Positions 1-6,369 of a stretch of DNA of 7,344 bases are shown here, piece after piece. Both the position numbers and the translations under genes were made by a program. This DNA is from Candidatus Aegiribacteria sp. Lineage in GTDB: Bacteria; Fermentibacterota; Fermentibacteria; Fermentibacterales; Fermentibacteraceae. The stretch covers positions 1 through 7,344 of the forward strand of contig DAOWAG010000055.1 of NCBI GenBank assembly GCA_030634715.1. Reading direction: 5' to 3'. Position 1 is the first letter of the stretch. Every line of letters begins with the position of its first letter. The notes beneath the pieces are model-generated. The model did not search any database and was not told where the DNA came from. It was given only the letters and a program-made list of their open reading frames with translations.

Positions 1-54
1 CAACTAGCTGTGCTTTCAACATCTTATGGGAGGTCGAGAACCCCGAATACAGTT

Positions 55-129
55 TGGCGACCCCAACGGGAGTTGAACCCGTGTTGCCGGCGTGAAAGGC
101 CGGTGTCCTAACCACTGGACGATGGGGTC
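55..129 (-). tRNA. tRNA-Glu, anticodon TTC
   Basis: Read on the minus strand this folds as a full cloverleaf. The acceptor stem pairs GACCCCA with TGGGGTC. The anticodon stem pairs CCGGC with GCCGG around the loop CTTTCAC, so the anticodon is TTC (bases 94-96). The T arm pairs ACGGG with CCCGT around TTCAACT. The discriminator base is G and the CCA end is encoded (bases 55-57). The sequence closely resembles bacterial glutamate tRNAs such as that of E. coli. It lies downstream of tRNA-Lys on the same strand with about 120 bases between them, so the two may share a transcript. I see no clear terminator in the 54 bases that remain downstream of it in the window. Confidence 0.97.
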
Positions 130-252
130 GCCGAAACAGGGTCAACAATTGCACGGCTTTCTATTTTCGTCAATACCCGGGCTTGTTGTCGAGATCGCCA
201 TAATTGATTGCTGAATGGGCGAATTGCGGATTCTTCTCTAGCGATGAGATTA

Positions 253-328
253 TGGTGAGCCGCGGGGGGATCGAACCCCCGACCCTCTGATTAAAAGTCA
301 GATGCTCTACCTACTGAGCTAGCGGCTC
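253..328 (-). tRNA. tRNA-Lys, anticodon TTT
   Basis: Read on the minus strand, the acceptor stem pairs GAGCCGC with GCGGCTC. The D arm contains the usual AGCTCAGTAGGTAGAGC. The anticodon stem pairs TCTGA with TCAGA around CTTTTAA, giving anticodon TTT (bases 293-295). The T arm pairs GGGGG with CCCCC around TTCGATC. The discriminator base is A and CCA is encoded (bases 253-255). All hallmarks of a functional bacterial lysine tRNA are present. It is the upstream member of a minus-strand Lys-Glu pair and is divergent from the PIN-PhoH gene. Confidence 0.97.
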
Positions 329-449
329 GCCTTAAAGGGTTTTCGGGCAGGCGGTAAAATGCAGAAAAAGTGAGGAAAATGCAATAGATGAAAAACGCTA
401 TTCCGCTTTCTTGTACACAATCCATTACTGGTTTCTGATCTCAGGCAGG

Positions 450-478
450 TTTTCCTTTGTCCGAAATTCATATAGAAT
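450..478 (+). promoter_or_regulatory. possible promoter of the PIN-PhoH gene
   Basis: TAGAAT (473-478) matches the sigma-70 -10 consensus at five of six positions. The hexamer TTTTCC (450-455), 17 bases upstream, is a poor -35 match. Transcription would begin near 485 and leave a leader of roughly 39 bases before the TTG start. A second AT-rich hexamer, TATAGA at 505-510, lies closer to the start but lacks a suitable -35 partner. This is pattern matching only. Confidence 0.28.
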
Positions 479-523
479 TGGAAGGTGGACTCGAAATCAA
501 ACAGTATAGATTGGATGTGACAA

Positions 524-1864
524 TTGACAGATTCTCATGCTTCACCACGGTTATTCGTTATTGATACGAATGTACTTCTCTACGATCACAATTGCATAGA
601 CAATTTTCAGGAGCATGATGTAATCATACCTATTACAGTTCTTGAGGAACTTGATGAGTTCAAGAAGGGGAATGATCTCATTAACTTTCAGGCAAGAGAG
701 TTTATTAGGAAGCTTGATAAACTCGCAGGTGAGAAATTGTTCAAAGATGGCCTTCCACTTGGGGAGGGAAGGGGGAAACTGTTTGTAAAAACGGCAAAGA
801 TATCTGCGGGAAGCACTGTAGAGCAGACTTTTGCCCTGAACAAACCTGATCACAGAATTCTGGCACTTGCCGACCAGTTGCGCATTGCTAATCCTGACCG
901 GGAAGTAATTCTTATCAGTAAAGACATCAATCTTCGAATGAAAGCAAAATCTATCGGTATTAACGCGGAGGATTATGAAACTGGAAAGGTTGAGAATGTT
1001 GATGAGCTTTACACTGGTACGGGAATTCTGGAGGATATTGACACAGATCTGATCTCAAGGTTTTACGAGCAGCCTTTTACAGTTCCAAGAAACGATATTG
1101 ACAGTGAGCTTGCTCCGATCCCGAATCAGTTCTTCATTCTCAGAAACGGCAGCACCAGTTCACTCGCCTGGTTCAATCCGGACACAGATGAGTTCGAACG
1201 CATCATTAAATCCAGAGCTTATGGAATACAGCCGAGGAATGCTGAGCAGACATACGCACTTCACGCATTGCTGAACCCATCAGTTCAGCTTGTCACGCTG
1301 ACTGGTAAGGCGGGAACAGGAAAAACTCTGCTTGCGCTTGCTGCTGCTCTCGCTCAGAGACAGGAATATCGACAGATCTTCCTCGCACGACCCGTTATAC
1401 CGCTCGGAAACAGAGACCTTGGCTATCTTCCGGGTGATGTTCAGAGCAAACTTGATCCGTATATGCAACCTCTGTGGGATAATCTGACCGTTATTAAGAG
1501 CCGTTTCTCATCTGATAGCAAGGAATACATCAGTTTGCAGGAGATGATTGAATATGAGAAACTGCTAATCACTCCTCTGGCGTATATCCGGGGTAGAAGT
1601 CTGGATGGAATTTACTTTATTATTGACGAGGCTCAGAACCTCACACCTCATGAAGTCCGAACCATTATCACCAGAGTGGGCGAAAACACGAAGATTGTAT
1701 TCACAGGAGATATCTATCAAATTGATACACCTTATCTCGACAGTCAGTCAAACGGTTTGACTTTTCTTATAGATCGATTGAAGAATGAGAGCATCACCGC
1801 TCATATTAATCTGGTCAAAGGGGAGAGAAGCAGACTTGCTGAACTTGCGAGTAATCTTCTTTAA
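524..1864 (+). CDS. PIN-PhoH family protein (RNase-like PIN domain plus PhoH ATPase)
   Basis: The 446-residue product joins an N-terminal PIN nuclease domain to a C-terminal PhoH ATPase, the architecture of the PhoH2/YlaK group. Mycobacterial PhoH2 proteins of this type have been reported as RNA helicase/ribonucleases; the substrate here is unknown. The PIN domain covers about residues 9-155. Its acidic metal-binding positions look intact: D14 in VIDTNVLL, E41/E42 and D45, D109 in KPDHRILA, and D134 in SKDINLRMKA. The PhoH domain, about 230-446, has Walker A GKAGTGKT (261-268), Walker B FIIDEAQN (365-372), the FTGD/Q motif (393-399) and the conserved C-terminal GERSRLAELA. The length is normal for the family. 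The start is TTG: an in-frame TGA at 518-520 forbids anything earlier, and the PIN domain begins within ten residues, so no later start is plausible. A weak GGA at 513-515 may act as ribosome-binding site. The protein is probably cytoplasmic. I see no small antitoxin-like gene upstream, only the tRNAs. Confidence 0.95.
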   Translation: MTDSHASPRLFVIDTNVLLYDHNCIDNFQEHDVIIPITVLEELDEFKKGNDLINFQAREFIRKLDKLAGEKLFKDGLPLGEGRGKLFVKTAKISAGSTVEQTFALNKPDHRILALADQLRIANPDREVILISKDINLRMKAKSIGINAEDYETGKVENVDELYTGTGILEDIDTDLISRFYEQPFTVPRNDIDSELAPIPNQFFILRNGSTSSLAWFNPDTDEFERIIKSRAYGIQPRNAEQTYALHALLNPSVQLVTLTGKAGTGKTLLALAAALAQRQEYRQIFLARPVIPLGNRDLGYLPGDVQSKLDPYMQPLWDNLTVIKSRFSSDSKEYISLQEMIEYEKLLITPLAYIRGRSLDGIYFIIDEAQNLTPHEVRTIITRVGENTKIVFTGDIYQIDTPYLDSQSNGLTFLIDRLKNESITAHINLVKGERSRLAELASNLL

Positions 1865-1885
1865 TCGGAAGGAAAAACTCCTGAT

Positions 1886-2011
1886 ATGGCAGTACGCCTG
1901 ATAGAAGTGTTCCTACCTGCTGATCGACTGGAACTGGCCAGATCTACTCCGATCCGGCTTCGTGAGAGATGCGTCCCGGTATCTCAATTAGTGGAAAATG
2001 GGCTGTTCTGA
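1886..2011 (+). pseudogene. 41-codon frame resembling the start of a DUF389/TIGR00341 protein (possible gene stub)
   Basis: An ATG 21 bases after the PIN-PhoH stop opens a frame reading MAVRLIEVFLPADRLE and then LARSTPIRLRERCVPVSQL, ending at TGA (2009-2011). From memory of the family, the first 16 residues resemble the N-terminus of DUF389/TIGR00341 membrane proteins (RLIEV followed by a proline). The rest does not, and it runs antisense through the last codons of the radical SAM gene. A GGAAGGA (1867-1873) sits 12 bases before the ATG, somewhat far for a ribosome-binding site. It may be a remnant of a downstream gene cut off where the convergent segment joins, or simply a chance reading frame. 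Confidence 0.22.
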
Positions 2012-3479
2012 ACCATTTTGGTGTTCGCAGGAGCGCTTTGGAAATTGAAGGGATTCTACTTAGCTTTTCAGTAACAAAATCTCTCGCCATGATCCTTGGA
2101 TTTTGTCCTTCGCAGAGGAATGGCATATAAAGTCTTATCACTTCTTCAGAAGAATTATCATATACCAGTTCAATTCCGAATTCATCAGCTCTATCTGATA
2201 ACTCGCAGTTAGTTGGGAGATTGAATATGGAGAAGTTAATGAAATCGATTGAATTCCCCGCCTCCTTCAGAAACCTGACAGAGGCATCCAGATCGGAGAT
2301 CGTTTCTCCCGGGAGTCCAACCAGCATATAAACATAGGTTCGTATCCCTGATCGAGCGCAGCTCCGAATAACTTCCAGCGATGTTTCGGGATCGATTCCC
2401 TTGCTGAATTTTTCAAGCAGCGAGAAACTCCCGCTTTCAGCCCCAAGCTGAAGCATCAGGCATCCATTTTCCGCAAGCATATCCGATTGATCCACGATCC
2501 ATTTTTCCGGTCTGACAAAGCCATAAAAATCAAGATTATTTGCTTTTAGAGATGGAAGAATATCCAGTAGAGACCTTTTCGGGATAGCTGAGTCGAGGAA
2601 ATGAATAACCGGATTCTGCTTCATTATCTCCTGTGGAACTGTGGAGATGAATTCTTCGAACACCTCCTTCCCGAATACTGAATGTTTCCTTTTTCTGTCA
2701 GGACAGAACAGGCACTTATTCCAGAGACATCCTGTTGATATCGCGTATGGAATTACAGGGCTTCCAGATATGTATTGCCACGGGCTCAACATAGTTGGCC
2801 ATGAAAGCCTACCTAACAATTTATCATCTGTAGTTTCCATTCCCGGAAGCAGTGAACCATCTCCAAGAATAGTTTCAGGAAGGACTTCATTCAGGAGATT
2901 AAAGCCTTTTCCTGTCCGATCAAGGCTGTTCAGGAGCGACCCACCCGTTATTACGCGGTATCCGTTTGATTTAAGGAATTGAGCCAGATCTATTCCTGCG
3001 GCCAGCTGTGAAAGGTAGGATAGCGATACAAGAACAGTTTCAGGATCGTAGCGCTTCAGTACCGGTAGAAGATACTCTTCCCAGAATTCTGAGAATGGTG
3101 TTACTTCCTGATTGCAGGTTTTCAGCAATTTCACGGGTCTGTGTACTTCAGAAGGCGGAGTAAGATCCATCAGAGTGATTTTCCACCCAGGATAACCTTT
3201 TGAAAATGATTTTAAAGCGGAATTCAGAACACCTGAAGTTGAGCGATGCTGATCCGGTGTGTAATTCGAATTGTTTCTAAGGTAGGCAAGTGCGGATTTT
3301 ACAGCGGGATATCCCCTTCCCTCAGGTACTGTTGCGAAGACATAATTGAAGAACTCCATTGACAGATCAAGAAATCCCGCACTGATCCCTCTGGCCTCCA
3401 GTCCTGCTGCAAGCAGGAAAGCGCCTGAAGGTGGTTCTGAAGGTGTGATAACCGGAGGTGATATTATCATGTATTTCAT
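1944..3479 (-). CDS. radical SAM protein with a B12-binding-like N-terminal domain
   Basis: The 511-residue product has the layout of B12-binding-domain radical SAM enzymes. An N-terminal Rossmann-like region (about 1-210) opens with IISPPV and EPPSGAFLLAAGLEARG and continues at 148-181 with ETVLVSLSYLSQLAAG and VITGGSLLNSL. The radical SAM barrel (about 243-450) contains the cluster motif C251-x4-C256-x2-C259, then LQLGAESGS (344-352), which resembles the SAM-contacting E/SG motif, and VGLPGET (387-393). The first two cysteines are four residues apart, not the canonical three. No DxHxxG cobalamin signature is present, so cobalamin binding, if any, would have to use another mode. The substrate is unknown; relatives include methyltransferases and diverse maturases. 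The ATG at 3477-3479 is the first start; an alternative ATG lies three codons in. The ribosome-binding site is weak (AGG five to seven bases upstream). It stands alone on its strand, divergent from the DUF1232 operon and convergent with PIN-PhoH. The oxygen-sensitive cluster suggests expression under anaerobic conditions. Confidence 0.88.
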   Translation of the reverse strand: MKYMIISPPVITPSEPPSGAFLLAAGLEARGISAGFLDLSMEFFNYVFATVPEGRGYPAVKSALAYLRNNSNYTPDQHRSTSGVLNSALKSFSKGYPGWKITLMDLTPPSEVHRPVKLLKTCNQEVTPFSEFWEEYLLPVLKRYDPETVLVSLSYLSQLAAGIDLAQFLKSNGYRVITGGSLLNSLDRTGKGFNLLNEVLPETILGDGSLLPGMETTDDKLLGRLSWPTMLSPWQYISGSPVIPYAISTGCLWNKCLFCPDRKRKHSVFGKEVFEEFISTVPQEIMKQNPVIHFLDSAIPKRSLLDILPSLKANNLDFYGFVRPEKWIVDQSDMLAENGCLMLQLGAESGSFSLLEKFSKGIDPETSLEVIRSCARSGIRTYVYMLVGLPGETISDLDASVRFLKEAGNSIDFINFSIFNLPTNCELSDRADEFGIELVYDNSSEEVIRLYMPFLCEGQNPRIMARDFVTEKLSRIPSISKALLRTPKWFRTAHFPLIEIPGRISHEAGSE

Positions 3480-3533
3480 ATGCCTAAGTTAACACAATAG
3501 AGTCTTCCCGAGCCACCCTGTCTTTCCTTGTTC

Positions 3534-3539
3534 ATTATA
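3534..3539 (-). promoter_or_regulatory. -10 element of a probable promoter for the radical SAM gene
   Basis: The minus strand reads TATAAT here, an exact match to the sigma-70 -10 consensus. It would place the transcription start near 3527 and leave a leader of about 47 bases before the radical SAM start codon. No good -35 hexamer is found at 16-18 bases, so the promoter may be activator-dependent or the match may be chance in AT-rich DNA. Its position in the divergent intergenic region supports it. Confidence 0.38.
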
Positions 3540-3584
3540 CTTGGCTATGTTCTTCAAAGAGTTAATGAAAGGTCGAGAATACCG

Positions 3585-4010
3585 ATGCATCTTATGAATA
3601 ATGACCGGAACAGACTTGAGAAATTGTTTGAAAACGGAAGACAATCCTCTGGCGAGAAGGATGCTCTGGAAGCTGCTGGAAGAGCAGAAAAGAAGATAAG
3701 CCATCTTGAGGCTCATGGCATTCCAGCAGCACTGGAAAAATTCTGGGAAGATATAAAAATTCTCTTCGCCATGCTTTCTGACTCTGTAAAAGGCAGGTAT
3801 AAAGTTCCTCTTCGTACTCTTGGAGCTGTGGTATTCACATTACTGTACTTTGTGAATCCATTCGATGTTATTCCGGACTTAATTCCGTTCCTTGGATACA
3901 TAGATGATGCTTTTATTCTAAGCATGTGTATCAAGTTCATTGGAACGGATCTGGAAGAATACAGGGCTTGGAAAGAATGCGAAGGGATGATAGAACAGAC
4001 AGGAAATTGA
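3585..4010 (+). CDS. DUF1232 (YkvA-type) membrane protein
   Basis: The 141-residue product ends in a clear DUF1232 domain. The signature runs over residues 88-110 as YFVNPFDVIPDLIP followed by FLGYIDDAF; this PxDxIPD...GyiDD pattern defines the family. The hydrophobic stretch from about 77 to 92 and the following segment probably embed in the membrane. The N-terminal half (about 8-70) is charged and helical and may be cytoplasmic. The biochemical role of DUF1232 proteins is not established. The frame is open upstream to a TTG at 3528, but that codon has no Shine-Dalgarno sequence and lies next to the opposite-strand promoter element. I prefer the ATG at 3585, preceded by GAAAGG at 3567-3572; the ATG at 3594 is also possible. 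It is the first gene of a four-gene plus-strand run, with nine bases to the next gene. Confidence 0.85.
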   Translation: MHLMNNDRNRLEKLFENGRQSSGEKDALEAAGRAEKKISHLEAHGIPAALEKFWEDIKILFAMLSDSVKGRYKVPLRTLGAVVFTLLYFVNPFDVIPDLIPFLGYIDDAFILSMCIKFIGTDLEEYRAWKECEGMIEQTGN

Positions 4011-4019
4011 GAGCATTTT

Positions 4020-4616
4020 ATGATCGGTAATCTGTTTCTTGCTTTGCTTACTCTTACTGGAATTACGCAGACCTCTGTATCCACTGCTCGACGGCTGATG
4101 CTTGATGGCTCGTATCAACAGGCTGAGGAGATACTTGAGGCTGTTCTTGCGGTTGATTCTGACCAGAGGACAGGCGCCGGTTCCCTGCTGGAGGTTCTTC
4201 AACAGACAAGGGAGTATTACAACTTATCGGCTTCAGAAGCTCTTGGAATTCCCGCAAGAGTGTGCGGTGGGTATTCATACTCCGGAGGTGATCCGGTGTT
4301 TCATTGCCGGAATGAATTCATGGTCAGCGACGGGATCTGGACACCTGTCTACATAGCATTCCATTCGGTAGACATAGGAGCGAACGGTAGTTTTCTCACA
4401 TTGTCATATTCTTCTATGGGCGGTTGTGACGCAGCACGCGTCTACACACTGCCTTCCCTTGAGGACACTCTGTTCCCGGCAAAGCAATCATGGCCTGTTG
4501 TTTTCCCTGGAAGCCTTCCGGAAGCGGAATTTCGATCTGCTGACGGATTCTGGAGCGCACTGTCTCATGCAAAGGTCGTAGCCGGGACAGATATGGATAT
4601 CCAGTGGCAATTCTAG
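4020..4616 (+). CDS. secreted or membrane-anchored protein with a degenerate transglutaminase-like core
   Basis: The 198-residue product begins with a hydrophobic signal sequence or anchor (about residues 3-22). A single TPR-like helix pair follows (residues 23-48: LMLDGSYQQAEEILEAVLAVD). Residues 76-110 then read like the middle of a transglutaminase-like (TGc) domain: GIPARVCGGY, H95 followed by NEF in place of HxWxEV, and W107-TPV in place of WxPVD. This match is by eye. The catalytic cysteine expected about 15 residues before GIPAR is absent: there is no Cys before C82. The expected Asp after W-x-P-V is Tyr. If the fold is right, only the His of the triad survives and the protein is probably a non-enzymatic binding or structural relative. 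The C-terminal 70 residues match nothing I recognise. The ATG at 4020 is preceded by GAGAG at 4009-4013. It lies nine bases after the DUF1232 gene and 18 before the PAP2 fusion, so co-transcription is likely. Confidence 0.72.
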   Translation: MIGNLFLALLTLTGITQTSVSTARRLMLDGSYQQAEEILEAVLAVDSDQRTGAGSLLEVLQQTREYYNLSASEALGIPARVCGGYSYSGGDPVFHCRNEFMVSDGIWTPVYIAFHSVDIGANGSFLTLSYSSMGGCDAARVYTLPSLEDTLFPAKQSWPVVFPGSLPEAEFRSADGFWSALSHAKVVAGTDMDIQWQF

Positions 4617-4634
4617 ATTCAGGCGGAAGCTAAG

Positions 4635-6080
4635 ATGCTCTGGCCATCCTGGGATACATCCCTCTTCTTTCAGATTAATGGAATTCAATCTAATCTGCTC
4701 ACATTCATTATGCGAACGATCACAAATGTTGATAACTGGATACCATTTCTTGCGGGTTACATTCTGCTGCTTTTATGGTGGGGAAGAACCAGACCCCATC
4801 CTTCTGCCGGGAGCAGGTGGAGAACGTATTTTACCGGTAGAAATCCCAGAATTGTTCTGCTCTGCATGATCCTGGCCACATCTGCATCAGACCAGGTCTG
4901 CTACCATCTGAAAAGCTCTGTAAACAGATCCAGACCCTGCTTTGACGAGAGTATCAGTGCAGAAGTGAATTACAGGGGAGATGTGCATGGCAACAGATCT
5001 TTCCCATCCGCTCATTCAGCAAATTCTGCCGCTCTCGCAACTACTACAGCGCTTGCATATCCACCCCTTGCTCCATTTGCGATATCAGTCTCATTCCTGG
5101 TCGGACTCAGCAGGATCTATCTTGGGGTTCATTATCCAGTTGATGTCCTCACTGGGTGGAGTATCGGAGCGTTACTCGGCATTGTCTTCTGGTTGATTCT
5201 CAGGAAAATGCTGTCCCGACCGGGTCTGATAGGTTACACTAACCGGTTCCGAATCCGACAGCCCGTCCCTTATCCTCCTCCTCAATTACCGTGGAAACCG
5301 GTTGGTTTCAATTCACTGGACGGCTATCCCATCACTGGATATTTTCTGGATTCAGGTAAGGATCTGATAATTATGATCCACGGACTTCACGGTGATATTA
5401 CATCGATTTCGGAACCCGGCATGATTTTCAGCAGAATGGGTCTTTCGGTGCTTCTCGTTCCACTTCGAGGACATGATGGACATCCAGTCCCTGTTACCTC
5501 CGGCGGACCCGCCGAGGTATATGATCTTGCAGGCGCGATCTCTCATGTGAGGGAAGTAATGGGGTTTTCCATGGATCGAACGATTCTTTACGGTTCATCA
5601 ATGGGCAGCGTAGTTGCGTTGAAGATGTCCGGTATTATTGGAGAACCTGTGGCAGGGATTATTTGCCACGGAGCTTACAGGAATTTCTTCAGTGTCGCGC
5701 AAATGAGACTCGGACGTGTAAAGAAAGGGATTCTGAAATTGCTGCTTCCTGCATCTGCAAGAAAAGGGCTTGAGGAATTCCAATCTGAGGATTACATTAA
5801 TAATTCAGGTGCAACAAGATACGTATTTCTCAACGGTTCTCGAGATAGAATATCACCACCGGAAACAGGAATCCAGTTTGCTTCCGAATGTAGTGGACTG
5901 TTTGTTGCGCTTAATGGTGCCTCTCATCCTGTTTGGAACACTCATAGATGGAACCAGCAGCAGATCGAAACCGCATTCAAGGTGGCTTTAGAATACATCA
6001 GAGGAAAACAAATAAAGCATCTGACAGTTGACGAATCGGGATTCATCCATGATTTTCCTTACATACCGGAAATCAACTGA
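4635..6080 (+). CDS. fusion of a PAP2 lipid phosphatase and an alpha/beta hydrolase
   Basis: The 481-residue product has two complete enzyme modules. Residues 1-190 are a polytopic PAP2 phosphatase with all three signature motifs: K93-x6-R100-P101, PSAH (124-127, family consensus PSGH), and SR(159-160)-x5-H166-x3-D170. Such enzymes remove phosphate from membrane lipids such as phosphatidate, phosphatidylglycerophosphate or undecaprenyl pyrophosphate; the lipid here is not known. After the last membrane helix (about 171-189) come basic residues RKMLSR and a proline-rich linker (209-222). Residues 225-460 form an alpha/beta hydrolase: oxyanion-region HG (249-250), nucleophile elbow G-S-S322-M-G (320-324), acid D404 in GSRDRISP, and H431 in ASHPVW. 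A full triad is visible, suggesting an esterase, lipase or thioesterase. By the positive-inside rule the hydrolase is probably cytoplasmic while the PAP2 active site faces outward. The ATG at 4635 follows GGCGGAAG. The next gene starts ten bases after the stop. Confidence 0.93.
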   Translation: MLWPSWDTSLFFQINGIQSNLLTFIMRTITNVDNWIPFLAGYILLLLWWGRTRPHPSAGSRWRTYFTGRNPRIVLLCMILATSASDQVCYHLKSSVNRSRPCFDESISAEVNYRGDVHGNRSFPSAHSANSAALATTTALAYPPLAPFAISVSFLVGLSRIYLGVHYPVDVLTGWSIGALLGIVFWLILRKMLSRPGLIGYTNRFRIRQPVPYPPPQLPWKPVGFNSLDGYPITGYFLDSGKDLIIMIHGLHGDITSISEPGMIFSRMGLSVLLVPLRGHDGHPVPVTSGGPAEVYDLAGAISHVREVMGFSMDRTILYGSSMGSVVALKMSGIIGEPVAGIICHGAYRNFFSVAQMRLGRVKKGILKLLLPASARKGLEEFQSEDYINNSGATRYVFLNGSRDRISPPETGIQFASECSGLFVALNGASHPVWNTHRWNQQQIETAFKVALEYIRGKQIKHLTVDESGFIHDFPYIPEIN

Positions 6081-6086
6081 AGGAAG
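6081..6086 (+). promoter_or_regulatory. ribosome-binding site fixing the start of the 88-residue protein
   Basis: AGGAAG immediately follows the stop of the PAP2-hydrolase gene and lies four bases before the ATG at 6091. The same frame is open upstream to an ATG at 6028 inside the preceding gene, but that one lacks a comparable site. This decides for 6091. Confidence 0.7.
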
Positions 6087-6090
6087 AGAA

Positions 6091-6357
6091 ATGATAAATA
6101 TCACTCAGGCGACGGAGATGCTTCTGGCATTTTCCTCGTTACTGAAAGACCTGCAGGAAGAACTCGATTCGGGTTCAGAGTTGCCTTCGAACAGTCTTGA
6201 GAATCTGGATGCTTACCAGGTTTTCATGTCGCAGTTGATATTGCTTCAGAGAGACCTTGAGGATTTTATAGAGAATGCTGTTACACTTGAACTCTCAATG
6301 CAGGAAATGCCTGTTCAGGTTCTGGATTTTTCTTCGGAATGGGACAGGTTCCACTGA
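6091..6357 (+). CDS. small, strongly acidic helical protein of unknown function
   Basis: The 88-residue product resembles no family I can name. It has 17 acidic and only 3 basic residues and no signal peptide or membrane segment, so it is probably cytoplasmic. Two amphipathic helices are likely, about residues 5-26 and 37-68, separated by a loop with Gly, Ser and Pro (27-35). The second is leucine-rich with coiled-coil-like spacing and could support oligomer or partner binding. It is the last gene of the plus-strand run, ten bases after the PAP2-hydrolase fusion, and converges on the minus-strand gene that ends at 6370. Its position suggests a role linked to the fusion protein, but nothing in the sequence proves this. 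The absence of any recognisable domain leaves a small risk that it is not expressed, though the strong ribosome-binding site and operon spacing argue that it is real. Confidence 0.75.
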   Translation: MINITQATEMLLAFSSLLKDLQEELDSGSELPSNSLENLDAYQVFMSQLILLQRDLEDFIENAVTLELSMQEMPVQVLDFSSEWDRFH

Positions 6358-6369
6358 TTCACACTATTT

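Noticed and set aside
356..384. Possible minus-strand tRNA-Lys promoter (TTGCAT, 17 bases, CATTTT)
   Set aside because: The -10 hexamer matches consensus at only three of six positions; a tRNA promoter would be expected to be stronger.
524..1864. Toxin-antitoxin pair with the PIN domain as toxin
   Set aside because: The PIN domain is fused to a PhoH ATPase, and no small antitoxin gene lies directly upstream; only tRNAs and an intergenic stretch are there.
1865..1943. Rho-independent terminator between the convergent PIN-PhoH and radical SAM genes
   Set aside because: I found no GC-rich hairpin followed by a T run on either strand.
31..3580. Shared string GGTCGAGAA near 32 and 3571 as a repeat
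   Set aside because: Only about nine bases match and the contexts differ; chance is sufficient.
3528..3584. TTG-initiated extension of the DUF1232 gene adding 19 residues
   Set aside because: The TTG at 3528 has no Shine-Dalgarno sequence and sits beside the minus-strand -10 element. The ATG at 3585 has a better upstream site and leaves a full domain.
3713..4356. Several overlapping frames of 70-120 codons on both strands across the DUF1232 and transglutaminase-like genes
   Set aside because: They lie antisense or out of frame to genes with recognisable motifs, have low-complexity Ser/Arg-rich translations and no ribosome-binding sites.
6028..6090. In-frame ATG extending the 88-residue protein back into the PAP2-hydrolase gene
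   Set aside because: The ATG at 6091 has AGGAAG four bases upstream right after the previous stop, while 6028 has no comparable site.
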